From Xestospongia muta (lineage: Eukaryota > Porifera > Demospongiae > Haplosclerida > Petrosiidae): 64,000 bases of DNA. This document shows positions 47,501 through 59,156 of the stretch, one piece after another (the stretch's first letter is position 1; each line of letters starts with the position of its first letter). The position numbers and the translations under genes were made by a program. Under the pieces are notes generated by a model. It worked only from the letters and a program-made list of their open reading frames with translations. It made no database searches and was not told the DNA's origin. The stretch is taken from NCBI GenBank assembly GCA_963693285.1, contig OY848930.1:186001-250000 (forward strand), read 5' to 3'.

Positions 47501-49741
47501 GTTATCAAATGTAGTGACATTTGTTAGTGACCCTGCCACTCTTGTTATCAATGGTGTTACGATTGGTATTTCCTCTACTGATATCCTCTTTCATTTATCT
47601 TCACGTACCATGTTTATTGGGTAAACACACATATCTATATATAATGATTTAATTTAGTTATTGTTACAAGGTCTAATGGAGACAGAATGACAAGACTAGT
47701 ATCTCATATCCTCCATCAACAAAGGTAACTTGTCCCTTTATTAGTAAAGGTTGTTTGGTAATGTAATGCTTATTTATTAGTGTGGGTTGATTGGTAAGGT
47801 AACTTCCCCTTATTAGTAAGGGTTGATTGGTAAGGCGTTAATTGGTAAGGTTTCTTGCTCCTTTATTAGTAAGAGTTAATTGTTAAGGTAACTTCCCCTT
47901 ATTAGTAAGGGTTAATTGGTAAGGTTTCTTGCTCCTTTATTAGTGTGGTTGATTGGTAAGGTAATTGCTCCTTTGTAAGAGTTGATTGGTAAGGTAACTG
48001 CTCCCTTATTAGTGTGGGTTGATTGGTGAGGTTTCTGAACGTTGTATTCCAATTATTTTCCTCTTTGTAAAGTCCCTATTACTATACTGACATGAGACAT
48101 TTGAAATCTGATACTTGAAATGTCATTAGACTGGTAGTAGTGTAGTCAGTTCATAGTAGAATATAGCATGTTGTCTATGTTTGCAATGTAACATAGGAAA
48201 TGTAAGAGATTACATTACCTTTGAGCTTATTGTTGCAATATATAGGGAATTTTTATTTGCTGTCTGATAGGAATTATAATGTTTGGAAATATAACAATTT
48301 TAGCTCAATTATAGATATAACAATTATATTAAAGGATGACCACATGATACTGAAAAGATAGCTCAATTATAGGTATAACAATTATATTAAAGGATGACCA
48401 CATGATACTGAAAAGATATCATGTTACTGTCATAAGACATTAAGAAATAGGGCCATTGTCCAGCCCACACTTATAATATAAGTTGAAACGAGAACTAAAG
48501 AGAAAGTATGTGTCTGGTGATCTCAAATGACATTGATATAATGAGTGGGTGACAGTTGTCAAGGCTCATTAAAGTCTTCTTGATTTATCACCTGTGTGTG
48601 TCAACCTTTCTGGTATGTATCCGGAGGGCAAGGTACTCTTTGTGTGTGTCTTTCTCCTCTGATCTCCTCTGAAAGAACAGGTTGCATTAAGGAAGGTACT
48701 CTTTGTGTGTGTCTTTCTCCTCTAGAAGAACAGGTTGCATAAGGAAGTAGATTAGTTAAGGCAAGGTACTCTTTGCATGTGTCTTTCTCCTCTGGAAGAA
48801 CAGGTTGCATCAGATACCTGTTGTGGTGAGGAAGCTAAGGATTAGTTAAAGATGAATGAATATATGATAACAACCTTGTGATCACTTCCTCTATACAGCT
48901 GTCACATGTTCACTTTACTCTATCTTGTTAATTTTCTTTTTCTTTGATGTAGCTACTATCCTCTTTACCCTCCATTTGTTCGGGAAGAAACGGTTACCAA
49001 GGCTACTGATATTAAATCAAGCTCCACCCCTTATTTAGAGCATCTTCCCGAAGTTAATTTAGATTTGTTATTAGCATATGATGAGGGGCATGCTCTTTTA
49101 CCAGTTAAACCAGATATACTGGTTTTGCCATCTGATCTGAAGCCATTTGTAAAGGTAATTATGACACACACTATTTCAGACCATATGTCCATTTTCAAAA
49201 CTATACATCCATTCTTAATCCACATGTCCATTTTCAATTTATCTATCCATTCATCCATTATAAAGGCATATCTGCCAATTGACACTTATCCTTTAAATTT
49301 TATCTATCCATTTCATAAATAATGAGATTATGAATTTAAAGGAATTATGTGGAAATGGTCCATTCCAACAAGGAATGGATGAATGGATTATGAATGGATA
49401 GATGGATAAATGAGACAGATGGATAGATGGATTATCAATGGAAAATGGACAAATGGATTGTGAATGAATGGAGACAAATAATTTGCATTTTATTTTGCAT
49501 TTTATGGGTTGAATGGTGTGTGGTTTTGTTTGTGATATTTTATGAAACATTATTTGTTGTTGACTAATACCATTTTTATTTATTTTTTCCCCTACTAACA
49601 AAGGTGATAGATGATTGTGTCTGTATTAATCCTGGACACATTACAAAAAAGGCAGGTGGAGGGACGTTCACAAGATTTACTATTCCAGGAATAATTGCTC
49701 CGGGAGATATTTCTATAGGGATACAAACGCTACATATATAA
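44600..49741 (+). CDS. POLA2: DNA polymerase alpha accessory subunit B
   Basis: Regulatory B subunit of polymerase alpha-primase. The start chosen is 44600 (MDELRGELETLGIVIKQESF), because the E2F site lies just upstream. An in-frame ATG at 44543 would add 19 residues and place the site inside the coding region. Exons follow the human order: a helical N-domain (LGQRHEMSPEDLANEWFSF); a Thr/Ser/Pro linker; an OB fold (FVGRIACEGEGRINPSSCIL; CSLFPGQVVVVEGTLD); and a calcineurin-like fold (IIAAGPFTVTDNLRMAPLYD; ILLLLGPFIDVGHSAIK; RVVVVPSQKDICHPWMVFPQ; INGVTIGISSTDILFHL; SYYPLYPP; VCINPGHITKKAGGGTFTRF). It ends IQTLHI. The intron after HILHQQ (about 47727-48953) is enlarged by tandem repeats. The stop precedes the next gene by 226 bp. 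Confidence 0.93.
47020..47340 (+). repeat. 42-bp minisatellite in a POLA2 intron
   Basis: About eight copies of a unit that includes TCCATTCATCCATTGGTTCA and CCTATATATCTATCTATCAA. The minus-strand open frame made of MDEWILIDRYIGEP repeats is a by-product, since 42 is divisible by 3. Confidence 0.9.
47700..48040 (+). repeat. TTATTAGTAAGGGTTGATTGGTAAGG repeats in a POLA2 intron
   Basis: A diverged tandem array with alternating units GGTTGATTGGTAAGG and TTCCCCTTATTAGTAAGG, about eight to ten copies. Confidence 0.8.
48303..48418 (+). repeat. 58-bp tandem duplication
   Basis: Two nearly identical units beginning GCTCAATTATAG, differing at one or two positions, so the duplication is recent. Confidence 0.9.
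48620..48810 (+). repeat. Three-copy repeat around TACTCTTTGTGTGTGTCTTT
   Basis: The module AGGTACTCTTTGTGTGTGTC followed by TTTCTCCTCT and GAACAGGTTGCAT occurs three times in the same POLA2 intron. Confidence 0.85.
49180..49450 (+). repeat. Inverted array of TCCATT/AATGGA words in a POLA2 intron
   Basis: The first part holds ATCCATTCATCC words and the second GGATGAATGGAT words, giving an inverted layout inside the last POLA2 intron. Confidence 0.75.
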
Positions 49742-49805
49742 CAATTAATTATTAAGTTAAACAAAATACGTCATTATCAAAATTAAATTAACCCGACCTT
49801 CACTT

Positions 49806-49813
49806 TATATAAA
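49806..49813 (+). promoter_or_regulatory. TATA box of the MYLIP-like gene
   Basis: TATATAAA lies 155 bp upstream of the ATG at 49968 and after the POLA2 stop. It is one of few TATA boxes seen in the window. Confidence 0.5.
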
Positions 49814-49967
49814 TACTGTGCGCTACTGGCTCGTGCAATAAGATTGCTTGCTTGCTATAATCTATAGTTTGTTTAGTGCTGAAGCAACTATATAAGTTGT
49901 CTGCTAACAGTGTGAAAGGTCTAGTTCAGCGAGTGAGAGTACAAATTTAAAGACCCATACCACCGAG

Positions 49968-52900
49968 ATGTCGTGTCATTCTAACGTCTCTACTATGGCT
50001 AACCTGCGAACTTACCTAGTGCGCCGCTTGGATGGCGTTGATCAAGATTACCAAGTGGACAGAAAAGCTAACGGCTCTGATCTTTTAGATAGGGTAAGAG
50101 AAAGGTTTACTAAGTAAACAAAAGATAGATCGCACAGAACAGTGTATGCATAATATATTGCTTCAGGCTACAGGCTACAAGGAGACAGTTGTAAATATTC
50201 ATACCTACCCTCCAGCCTGTTATGGTTACATAAAGTGTAAATAACTCTGCAGGAGACAATGCTATGTTTTCTTTGGTTTTCTTACAGGCGTGTAAGTCTC
50301 TGGGTATATTGGAGAAAGACTACTTTGGGTTGCAGTATAAAGACAAAAATGGCGACCATTTGTGGATAAATCTTCGTAACCCACTTCAAGAACAGCTGCC
50401 TCAAAACAGCCTTCGACCAACAGTTGAAATGCGAGTGAAGTACTTCGTTGCTCCTCAGAAGTTGATTCAACCAATTACAAGGTAAGAGAGTAGAGTATGA
50501 CAAACAGTTCACTGATATTGTAATAGTGTGTGCAAGATAAAAACTTCAAAGTTTAGTTTGTACGTGCTGATATAAAAGATAGACCAGTTTGTTTAGGCTA
50601 GTCTGCAGCAAGATCTTATCTCTTCAAAGAAACGGGATGAGCTATTGTTGTGACATAGTTAGACATACTAAACTTAATGACAAGGTGTTTAGTACTCCAT
50701 AATTAATAAACCCTTTAAGAAACCTACACCTGGTGGTACTAACCCACTCCTCAAGAAGCCTTAACTTTCAGACAACACTCCTAATATCATCATAACCCAC
50801 AAGCAACTTGTTTTTCAAAAGGATGTTTTAGAGCCAATACTTAATATTACTTGTTGTCTTGTAATTTAACTTCCAATGACTGCATGTTAATATGATTGGC
50901 ACTATTTGGTAAGCAATCATTCTCATTAACTTTTCTGTCAGAGCAAGCTAGTGAGTGGTAAAATACGAGTAACTTCAGCTGTTATTTAACAGGTGGTAGT
51001 TAGTTCAATGAAAATTAAAGATACCTCCAAGAAGATATAACAAACACATTAACTATGTAGCCAGCCAAGATCATGTGACCTTCTTTGGCTGAAATATAGT
51101 AATATTTATTTTCCACAGAAGCCTTTTAATAACAGTTATGATTTGCCCCACTCCTATACAACCAGACCTTTGTTAACAATATCTTCTTTCTCTATAGGAT
51201 TCACTTTTATAAGCACTTACGTAAAGAGCTCATCTTAGGTCGGTTGAAGGTCAATAGTGCAAAAGGAGCCCGACTAACAGCTCTTATGGCTCAGATCGAT
51301 AAAGGCGATTACCATAGCAACTTTCAATATCGTCACAAGGTGCCATGCAGTAGCTCTGAAATGGAAAATTACGAGACTCGCGTACGTCGTGAGCATTATA
51401 AGCTCATCAGCACACCTCCAGAGGTGGCTGTTGAAAAGTTTCTAAATGAAGCTGCTACATTGGAGCATTATGGCATGGAAATGTACCATGTTATTGACAG
51501 CAGCCGTGATAAAATGATAGTAGCTGTTGGACCAGAGTGTATTCTAGTCCTGTCATCACAGATGGATGTTTTGCAGAGGTAGGTGTCAAAAACAAATTGT
51601 CTAATTGGTTATTTTACTGACATTAATGGCTCCTTGCTGTCTTAGTCAGTGAGAAAACCATTAGACATTGCAATGTTATTATGACTAGTTCACACTCTTG
51701 ATATTTTAGTGCTTGGAATGTTTGCATGTTTGAACTAGTTAACAGACTTACTCCAAACTGACCATCTGTAAATTCACTCTCGCTAAAATAACTTACCATG
51801 ACTTCATAATATTCATAGATCAATAATATGAGAATGTTTTGACCCAAAGTTGTTATTACAATGAGAAAAGATGTACTTGTATCTTTAGGCACTTTTAATA
51901 GGCTATATACTTAAAAGATGAAAGACAAATATAGATGAGTAATACTATACACACAATCCTACTTACTATGCATCAGATATACTCGGTTTCTGTTGTCACA
52001 GCCTATCAGCAGCAGCCAGCTTCTGCTTACTTAATAGGAAGCCTTATTAAAAAAGTGCACTAACTTGCTTGTCAAGCCAACCAAGTGAAAAGCACATCCT
52101 GCTGACACTTCAAAGGCTCTTCATAATAGTGTCTGGACACTTTTTACAAAGATTTGTTACTTAGTAGACAGCTTCCAGTTGATGTCAGATCAAGTAGGAG
52201 TGTAGTCACCTCAATTTGTCTATAACAATATGTTAGTGAACCACAGTGGTCGTTAATACAAATTATGTTTACTCTAACGTGTTAAATTGTACTTGCCTGA
52301 CGCAATCATTATGTTTTCTCTCTTTTATTTCACTAGATACAACTTCTCTGCTATTCATTATACGGCATTCCATGCTAGAAAGTTCACTGCTATGGTACAA
52401 CCTGAAGATAACAGCAGACCTGTGCAGTTAGAATTTGAATTAAAAAGTCGTGCAGCTGCGCAAGCTCTATATCGTTCTGTCACTGAGTTTCACACCTTTT
52501 TCCAACAAGACAAGATCACCAGTGTTGTGAAAAATGCCGGCTATTGTAAATCCATCATTGGATCTTTTAAAGGACAATCTCCTGATCGGTTTTACTTTGA
52601 TGTGGTACGGACACATCGTGAAGTTGTAGATCACCTATGGCCCATCCTTAATCCAAATTCCCGTCAATCCTCTAGACCACGCCCTCCTCCTCTTCCCTCT
52701 GCTGGATTTCCTACAACCAGTATGATGTCTATCGCATCCCAACGTTCTACTCGTAGTCTTCCTAGTCACAACCCTCATTCAACAAGACTTCAAAATTCAA
52801 TGCAACGTAGTATTTCTACTGATAACGCGTTCCGTAGAGGACACTTACCACCACCTCCTCCTCCTTTTAATCCAACTGATACCCCTATCCATCGTCCCTC

Positions 52901-53663
52901 ACCTACCAGTAGACGAATGGTAGAACCAACTTTAATTAGTCACCCTGTATCCAGCAGTAGTGTCAGGAGAGTAAATGAACCAACATTACGACCACCTCAA
53001 TCACCTTTCAATCCGTATGCCAGTAGTATTGATTATAACACTGACTCAGATGATCAGAGTAGTACCTATATCAGTGGAGGAGAATCAGATACATATGTGT
53101 GTATGCGAAGTACCAGTGGCTACATCAGGACTGGTTCCGATTCCTACACTGGGTCAGATACCTATGCCGGGGCTGGGTCTGATACATATGCAGGAGCAGG
53201 TTCCGATACTTATGCTGGTGCAGGTTCTGATACCTATATTAATAGTGGAACATCTGATATCAGTTCTAGTAGTCTCGATCGACCTCCTTCACCTCCTCCA
53301 GTATATTCAGAAATCGATCCTAATCAAGACATACCTTCACCACCACCTCGTCCTTTTGCTCTAAACCCCAACAACTTCACAATGACAGGAATCCTACAAA
53401 ATGGCAGTGGGGATATGTCACACGAACACACTGTCTTCAATTTCGACACCACAGAAGTTTTAAGTCGTACAAGAGAACTAGAAACTGAATTACAACGACT
53501 TAGATCAGCTATGACTTGTCGTATTTGTAGGACACAGCCGTTGGGAGCGACATTCTGTCCTTGTGGTCATACAGTCTGTTGTTACAGTTGTGCCATGAGA
53601 TTGAGACAGTGTTGGCAATGTGATGAACCTATAGAAAATGTTCAAAAAATGTTATTAGCATAA
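49968..53663 (+). CDS. FERM-RING E3 ubiquitin ligase, MYLIP/IDOL-like
   Basis: Four exons: 49968-50093, 50288-50481, 51198-51578 and 52337-53663, 675 residues. The FERM domain fills about residues 12-315: LRTYLVRRLDGVDQDYQV; LGILEKDYFGLQYKDKNGDH; LWINLRNPLQEQL; MRVKYFVAPQKLI; IHFYKHLRKELILGRLKV; YGMEMYHVIDS; VGPECILVLSSQ; YNFSAIHYTAFHARKFTA; YRSVTEFHTFF; YYFDVVRTHREVVDHLW-like FYFDVVRTHREVVDHLW. The C-terminus has a coiled coil (LETELQRLRSAM) and a C3HC4 RING: CRICRTQPLGATFCPCGHTV then CCYSCAMRLRQCWQC. This order and the FCPCGHTVCC signature match MYLIP, which degrades lipoprotein receptors in vertebrates. A linker of about 270 residues, rich in Pro/Ser with GAGSDTY heptad repeats, is longer than in vertebrate MYLIP. 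A lipid-sensing role here is not shown. Confidence 0.87.
53160..53245 (+). repeat. GAGSDTY-coding tandem repeat
   Basis: A 21-bp unit encodes GSDTYAGA about four times in the MYLIP-like linker. Codons vary between units, so the peptide seems conserved more than the DNA. Confidence 0.75.
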
Positions 53664-54228
53664 TTATAACTTTTATAGTGTTTTGTACATGTATATATAT
53701 ATATAATTACGATATACTTACTAACTGGTCTCAGTTGTTATTGATCATCAGTTGTTATTTCTCGCTTTTTGAGTTTTGATAAACTTCTAATTTCATTCTC
53801 TCTGATATATAATTTTCTCTAAACTTGAATAACTCAAATACTAATTTCTATCACAGATTTTTTAAAAATAATTGTAATTTCTTCTAAATCAAGTAGATAT
53901 TTCTAAATCTATTTGCTATATTATATTTGTCAGTTATCAGTTAAAAAAAATTATAACAAAACAAACAGAAAAAAACAAAAAGCAATTAATTGAGAAAAGA
54001 CAACAAGGAAAGAGATTGAGGCAAGTAACTACTCACTATAGACACAATATTATACAATTGTTTTTGACAAACAACTATAGCTTCAACTGTTGTAGCATAT
54101 AGTAGTATAGGACATATAATTTCTGAACTATTAATTTACAATTTCACTACTAAATTGAAAAATTGAAAAAAAACAGTATTCAAACTAAATGAACAAGACA
54201 ACTAGTTGCCTAGCAACCACCAAATCAC
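53664..54228. other. Convergent AT-rich spacer
   Basis: It lies between the MYLIP-like stop and the USP10 stop. No coding signal is seen. Confidence 0.5.
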
Positions 54229-57200
54229 CTAGCAACGACTGTGTATGGTATCTACCTGTCGATAAAAAAACAGATACGGGACACGATGGCCTGGGTGGAA
54301 AACTTGATCAGGAAAAACCGGTTTTACGTAATTGTCGTCAAACCTTAGCCACCCACCCGATGGTGGATGGTAGGTATCACATGTGTAATGGCCACCATTG
54401 GGTGTGTCACCACCATGATAGACAACTATAAAGAGAAAGGGGTAGGGGCAAAGAGAAACGAGTTACTGGGAAGACCCATTAATTTGTCATAATTTAATAG
54501 TAATAGAAATTTTAGTAATAGATACAAAATATTAACAAATTAAGAGATTAAAGAATTAAACGTAAATGTACATGTACTTTACATTGTAAAATGAACCTAT
54601 AACAATAACTGTACATGTAACATCAGCTGGTACATGTACGTGTACCAAGATCAACAACACATCGCTAAAAATGGTCATTACATTAACTTCATAATGTATA
54701 CACAATATCCTATAGTCTAAAAAGACACAACAGAAATTAGTCAAAGGGCCAAGGTGTTATTTGATACAACAAGCACTGATCTTATAAACGAGGGACGTCT
54801 GATCACGAAACATCAAGGTAACTCCCTATAAGAGGCTTCGTAGCTAATATACTTAATAGTAGGTGAATTGCCAAATACTTTTAGTCAAGATAATAACAGC
54901 TAATGACTTTATGATGCGAAAACTTATATCTGTTAACCACAAGACCACAAAAATGTCTTTAGTACATAAGTCACACTGAAAGATCTTATTTCCTTTATTG
55001 AAACACTAACCCCTTTTAAGTGTAATATAGTCATTATACGATAGGGATATTGGGAGATTCACCTCATACTTCTGACCACTGTTATGTCCCCAATGTACTG
55101 ATCTCAATTATAACTATCACATACAAATAACTGTCAAGTAAATACATGTACATACACATGTATACATATCCTGATACATTTATTATAGTCGACTTGAGTC
55201 TGACCTCAGATCAAGCATGCATAACAACAAATATACTGGATAAATATAGTTGTAATTTTAGTTTTAACAATAGTCCAATTCATCAATATGGTGACCTCAA
55301 GCAAGGGTGTGTTTATTGACAAATTACTTGTCATAGTAACCAAGTATTGTTCTCATAAGAAAGACATAAGAGATTATAGTACTGAGAATTTTGACAGAAC
55401 ATCAAAGGGAGTACTATATTTACCAAACCACTGTTAAATAAACAATTCCTTCCTACAGCATCTTACAGGTGGAGCTAGAATTTGAGCAACCAGACATTAA
55501 AAATATATTGTTGTTAGCAATTTCATTTTAGTGATATTATTGTAGTAACATTGGTTTTGTCATTAAATTACTACTACAGAACATATGACCCATTAATAAA
55601 TTGTTATCCAAGTTATTCCAATAATACATTAGCGACACTTAAAAATAACATAAGAGATATTATGTATACTCCAGTATACATAACTACCACAACACCAACT
55701 GGTCCAGTACACACTAGACTAATAATAAGTTTTTATTGAAGTCTACTGCACCAATTAATCCAGGTGTGATATTATAACCAATATCACCACTTTCAATATA
55801 ACTTATCAAAGAGAAGAGGAGGTAATCACTGTCTACTGTCTATCTCCTACATCTTACCAAGTACTTTCACTCCACCACTAATGTTGACACTTAACCATTT
55901 CATAACAAGTATACAAGCAATACAATGACACGTCTAAAATAACTACAAACATGCTACTCTTATAACAGTCTGATAACAAACAACTCTATTCAATTGTGCT
56001 ATCAAATTACCATGTATCATAATATGTGCTAAATTTACTCACCTGCCCACAACTTGTAGGAACGTTGTGAAAGAGTTAACTTGCCTTTAACAGTTGGAGC
56101 AAGTAGATCTGGAGGTGGAAGATGTTATGATATAGATATCACACACAAATATTAAATATAATTTGAATTTATTAATATATGTATTATATTACTGATGAAT
56201 GTCTAATAAATAGTTTATATTTGTGTAGTAGTCAGTAAGTCTAGTGTTCAGAGGAGTGAAGTGTAAACAATTGACATCATAATGACTATACCACCTGCTA
56301 TTTGGTAATATTGTAATACTGAGTGTGTTATAGTGGTACCATACAAGTAAGGAAGTAATGTACAATGTATTGATGAAGTGAAATATACTTTAAAGTATAT
56401 TGAATTAACTAATTCAATGAACTGGATAATTGAACAATACTAGTGTTATCCTATGTAATTATAGCACTAGTAAATTACTACTAACAATAGTAATATATTA
56501 CATTATATTAGTACATTGTTTCTGTTTTGTTTATGATGAGTGGGTGTTCAACAAACACTTATAAGCTCATTTATTTCTATTCTATTGTCTCAAGGTGTGG
56601 TCTTAATTTACTCCACACAATTAAAGTCAAAGAAAATGTCACGATACTGAACAGTATAAAGTTACTTCTATTACATATAATGGAGTGACAAGATGCAAGG
56701 TGTACAACTTCCTAAAATGAGTTGATAAATTGATATTTTGCATGTGAAAACAAGCAACACTGTTAATATATATAACTAAATTGTATAACAGATTTATCAC
56801 TATGTCAAATTTCTTTTGAAATTATCACATCCAAATTACACTTTCAAGTAAGACATCAAAGTTGTCTACTGTTGTCAAGATAACATAGAACGAGCCTTAT
56901 ATTGAAATTAAAAGGGAAACATTATTCTATAAACATTTCTCAGAATAAAATGTGGCACTAGCTAGCATAAATTGACACAACATGTAATGAGTAATACAAT
57001 GTACAGGAAACTATTTGTAGTTGTTAGGTCATTAGTGCATGTAGGAAGACAATATGTCACTAGTATATTAATGACAGCTGTTGTATATAACCAATAATTT
57101 CAGTATTAAGTTTGCTGCAATTATAATAGTAGACATAGCATTAAATAGTTTTTATTGTGTCTTTGTTAAGTGGATAACATGTAGTTACTATTTAATACAA

Positions 57201-59124
57201 CACTCTAATAACAGAGCTATTATCTCTGAGTCCATCAATGCCCAATGTATTAATGTAGATAGTACAGTCCAATGGACTAATATAGAGCTGGTAATTATGT
57301 ATTGTCTGTTTTGGATTCAATCTAATATTGAAAGTAGTTGGGACAAAAAAAAAATTTAGTAAATGTTGTTTGAGAAGGGTGTGGTTTGTATTTGACCACG
57401 CCCATTCTTCAACAAAGCAGGTGTTAAGCAGAGAGACAATGCCAACCAGACAAAAGAAAGCAACACACAAAACTTCATAATTAATTTAATAGCTCTCTTA
57501 ATACAATTAAATGCATCGATAGCCAAAAGATCCATCCAAAATTAGTCCATTTAAAACTAACAGAGACAAATTATAACAATAAAAAAACAACATTAGCCAA
57601 GCTAGACATCCCAAAAAAGAAGACCTTAGAATGATTATCATGACAGTCTAACTAGGTGAGAATACAACAGCTAACTTTAGTAAAATGAACCCATAAAGTG
57701 ACCTGGTAATCTAATAATGATAACTGACTATTTGTAGAGGAGTAAGCGCCACAAAATAGCTCAAAGCACTTTATGAGTATTTTAACAAAAGCTGACTCAC
57801 CTCACATGTACATGTATATATGAAGTGGGTACATATTAAAAGGTTTCCTTGAATCAAAGATACCACAATCATGTACATGTACATGTATTAATTAGGCTTC
57901 TAAATAATTGGTAATACGAGTGAGTAACGAAGGAAACTAATTTGTTAACGACACATCACATGTACTTGTACATGTACATGTACGTCAAATGTACATTGTA
58001 GTTACATGTATAAAGTTGATGTCATTTTGGCCATCTGTTTTATTCAAACAATAATAATCTATTATAAGATGATGTCTCCATAAAGGGTTAAAAACAGTGT
58101 TATTCCCTTGGTATTAAATTCTTAATCATACACTTAACATCCAGTCTATGTACATGTACGTCCATGACAAACAACTGTTGACATAAGCTCTGCTTTATAG
58201 AAAGACTGATTAAATTAATATGTGAAAATAGAAGAGATATAAAATATATCAAACATGGATTGTGTATTGACTTGATGGACCATTTATAGCTAAAAAGAGG
58301 GAGAGGGAAGCCATTAGAAAAGAAAGAATTAAAATGTTTTAAAGGAAAAACATGTTTTAAAAAAGAAACACGAAGGAGGTCTACCTACATGTTGCCAACA
58401 ATACCATCCTCTCTTGGACAACATGTGGGAAGAAAGTGTTAACACAATTATAATAATTAGCCTGACAAATTGGTGTCAGAGCCCTACCCACACCAGACAC
58501 AGACAAACAACATTAGCATCTCTATAGCAACCAAAGTACCGAAATCTTAGATAGCAAATAGGTCTATTGTCATGGTATCTGATAATGCAGGTGGTCATAG
58601 ATCCAACTAAGTTGGGCTCAGCTTACGTGTCAATTTGATAGTAAAGGAAATAAAATATCTTTGAACTGGTTCTAATGACATGTTACTAAAATAGGTCAAT
58701 TACTTAGCAGTGTGTTATGCTACCTCATCTACCAACAAGTTTGGTCAACCATATAGAACATACTGAGAAGTGATAAACATCATTAACTACATAATATATA
58801 TCTTGTGCAGTCTAAAACTACGTAAATAAACTTTACTAGAGAAAGACCATATGTCACTAGAGAAATTTATTTAAGCTAATTAATTGTGTGTTTTGACGTC
58901 AACAAAAGTACATTAACTATTTAAAGTGTACTGTTAAACAATTGAGTAGTTTCTTAATGAGACGATATTAAGTGAGTGTTACCTTTTGGTATTTCTAGAT
59001 CAACATCATAATTGATAATTTTGAGGAGTTTGTGAGGTTTTGAGCCATCAAAAATAAATCTCTTAAGATGTAGAATAAGTACTGGAGGAAGATGTACTAG
59101 AGTTGTACGCCTGATAGCACCAAT

Positions 59125-59156
<32 letters not shown>

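Noticed and set aside
54189..54431. Plus-strand open frame of 80 residues
   Set aside because: It is the antisense of the last USP10 exon, which clearly encodes the UCH histidine box.
57081..57470. Overlapping frames of 92 residues on both strands
   Set aside because: No family similarity and AT-rich composition; they lie inside a long USP10 intron.
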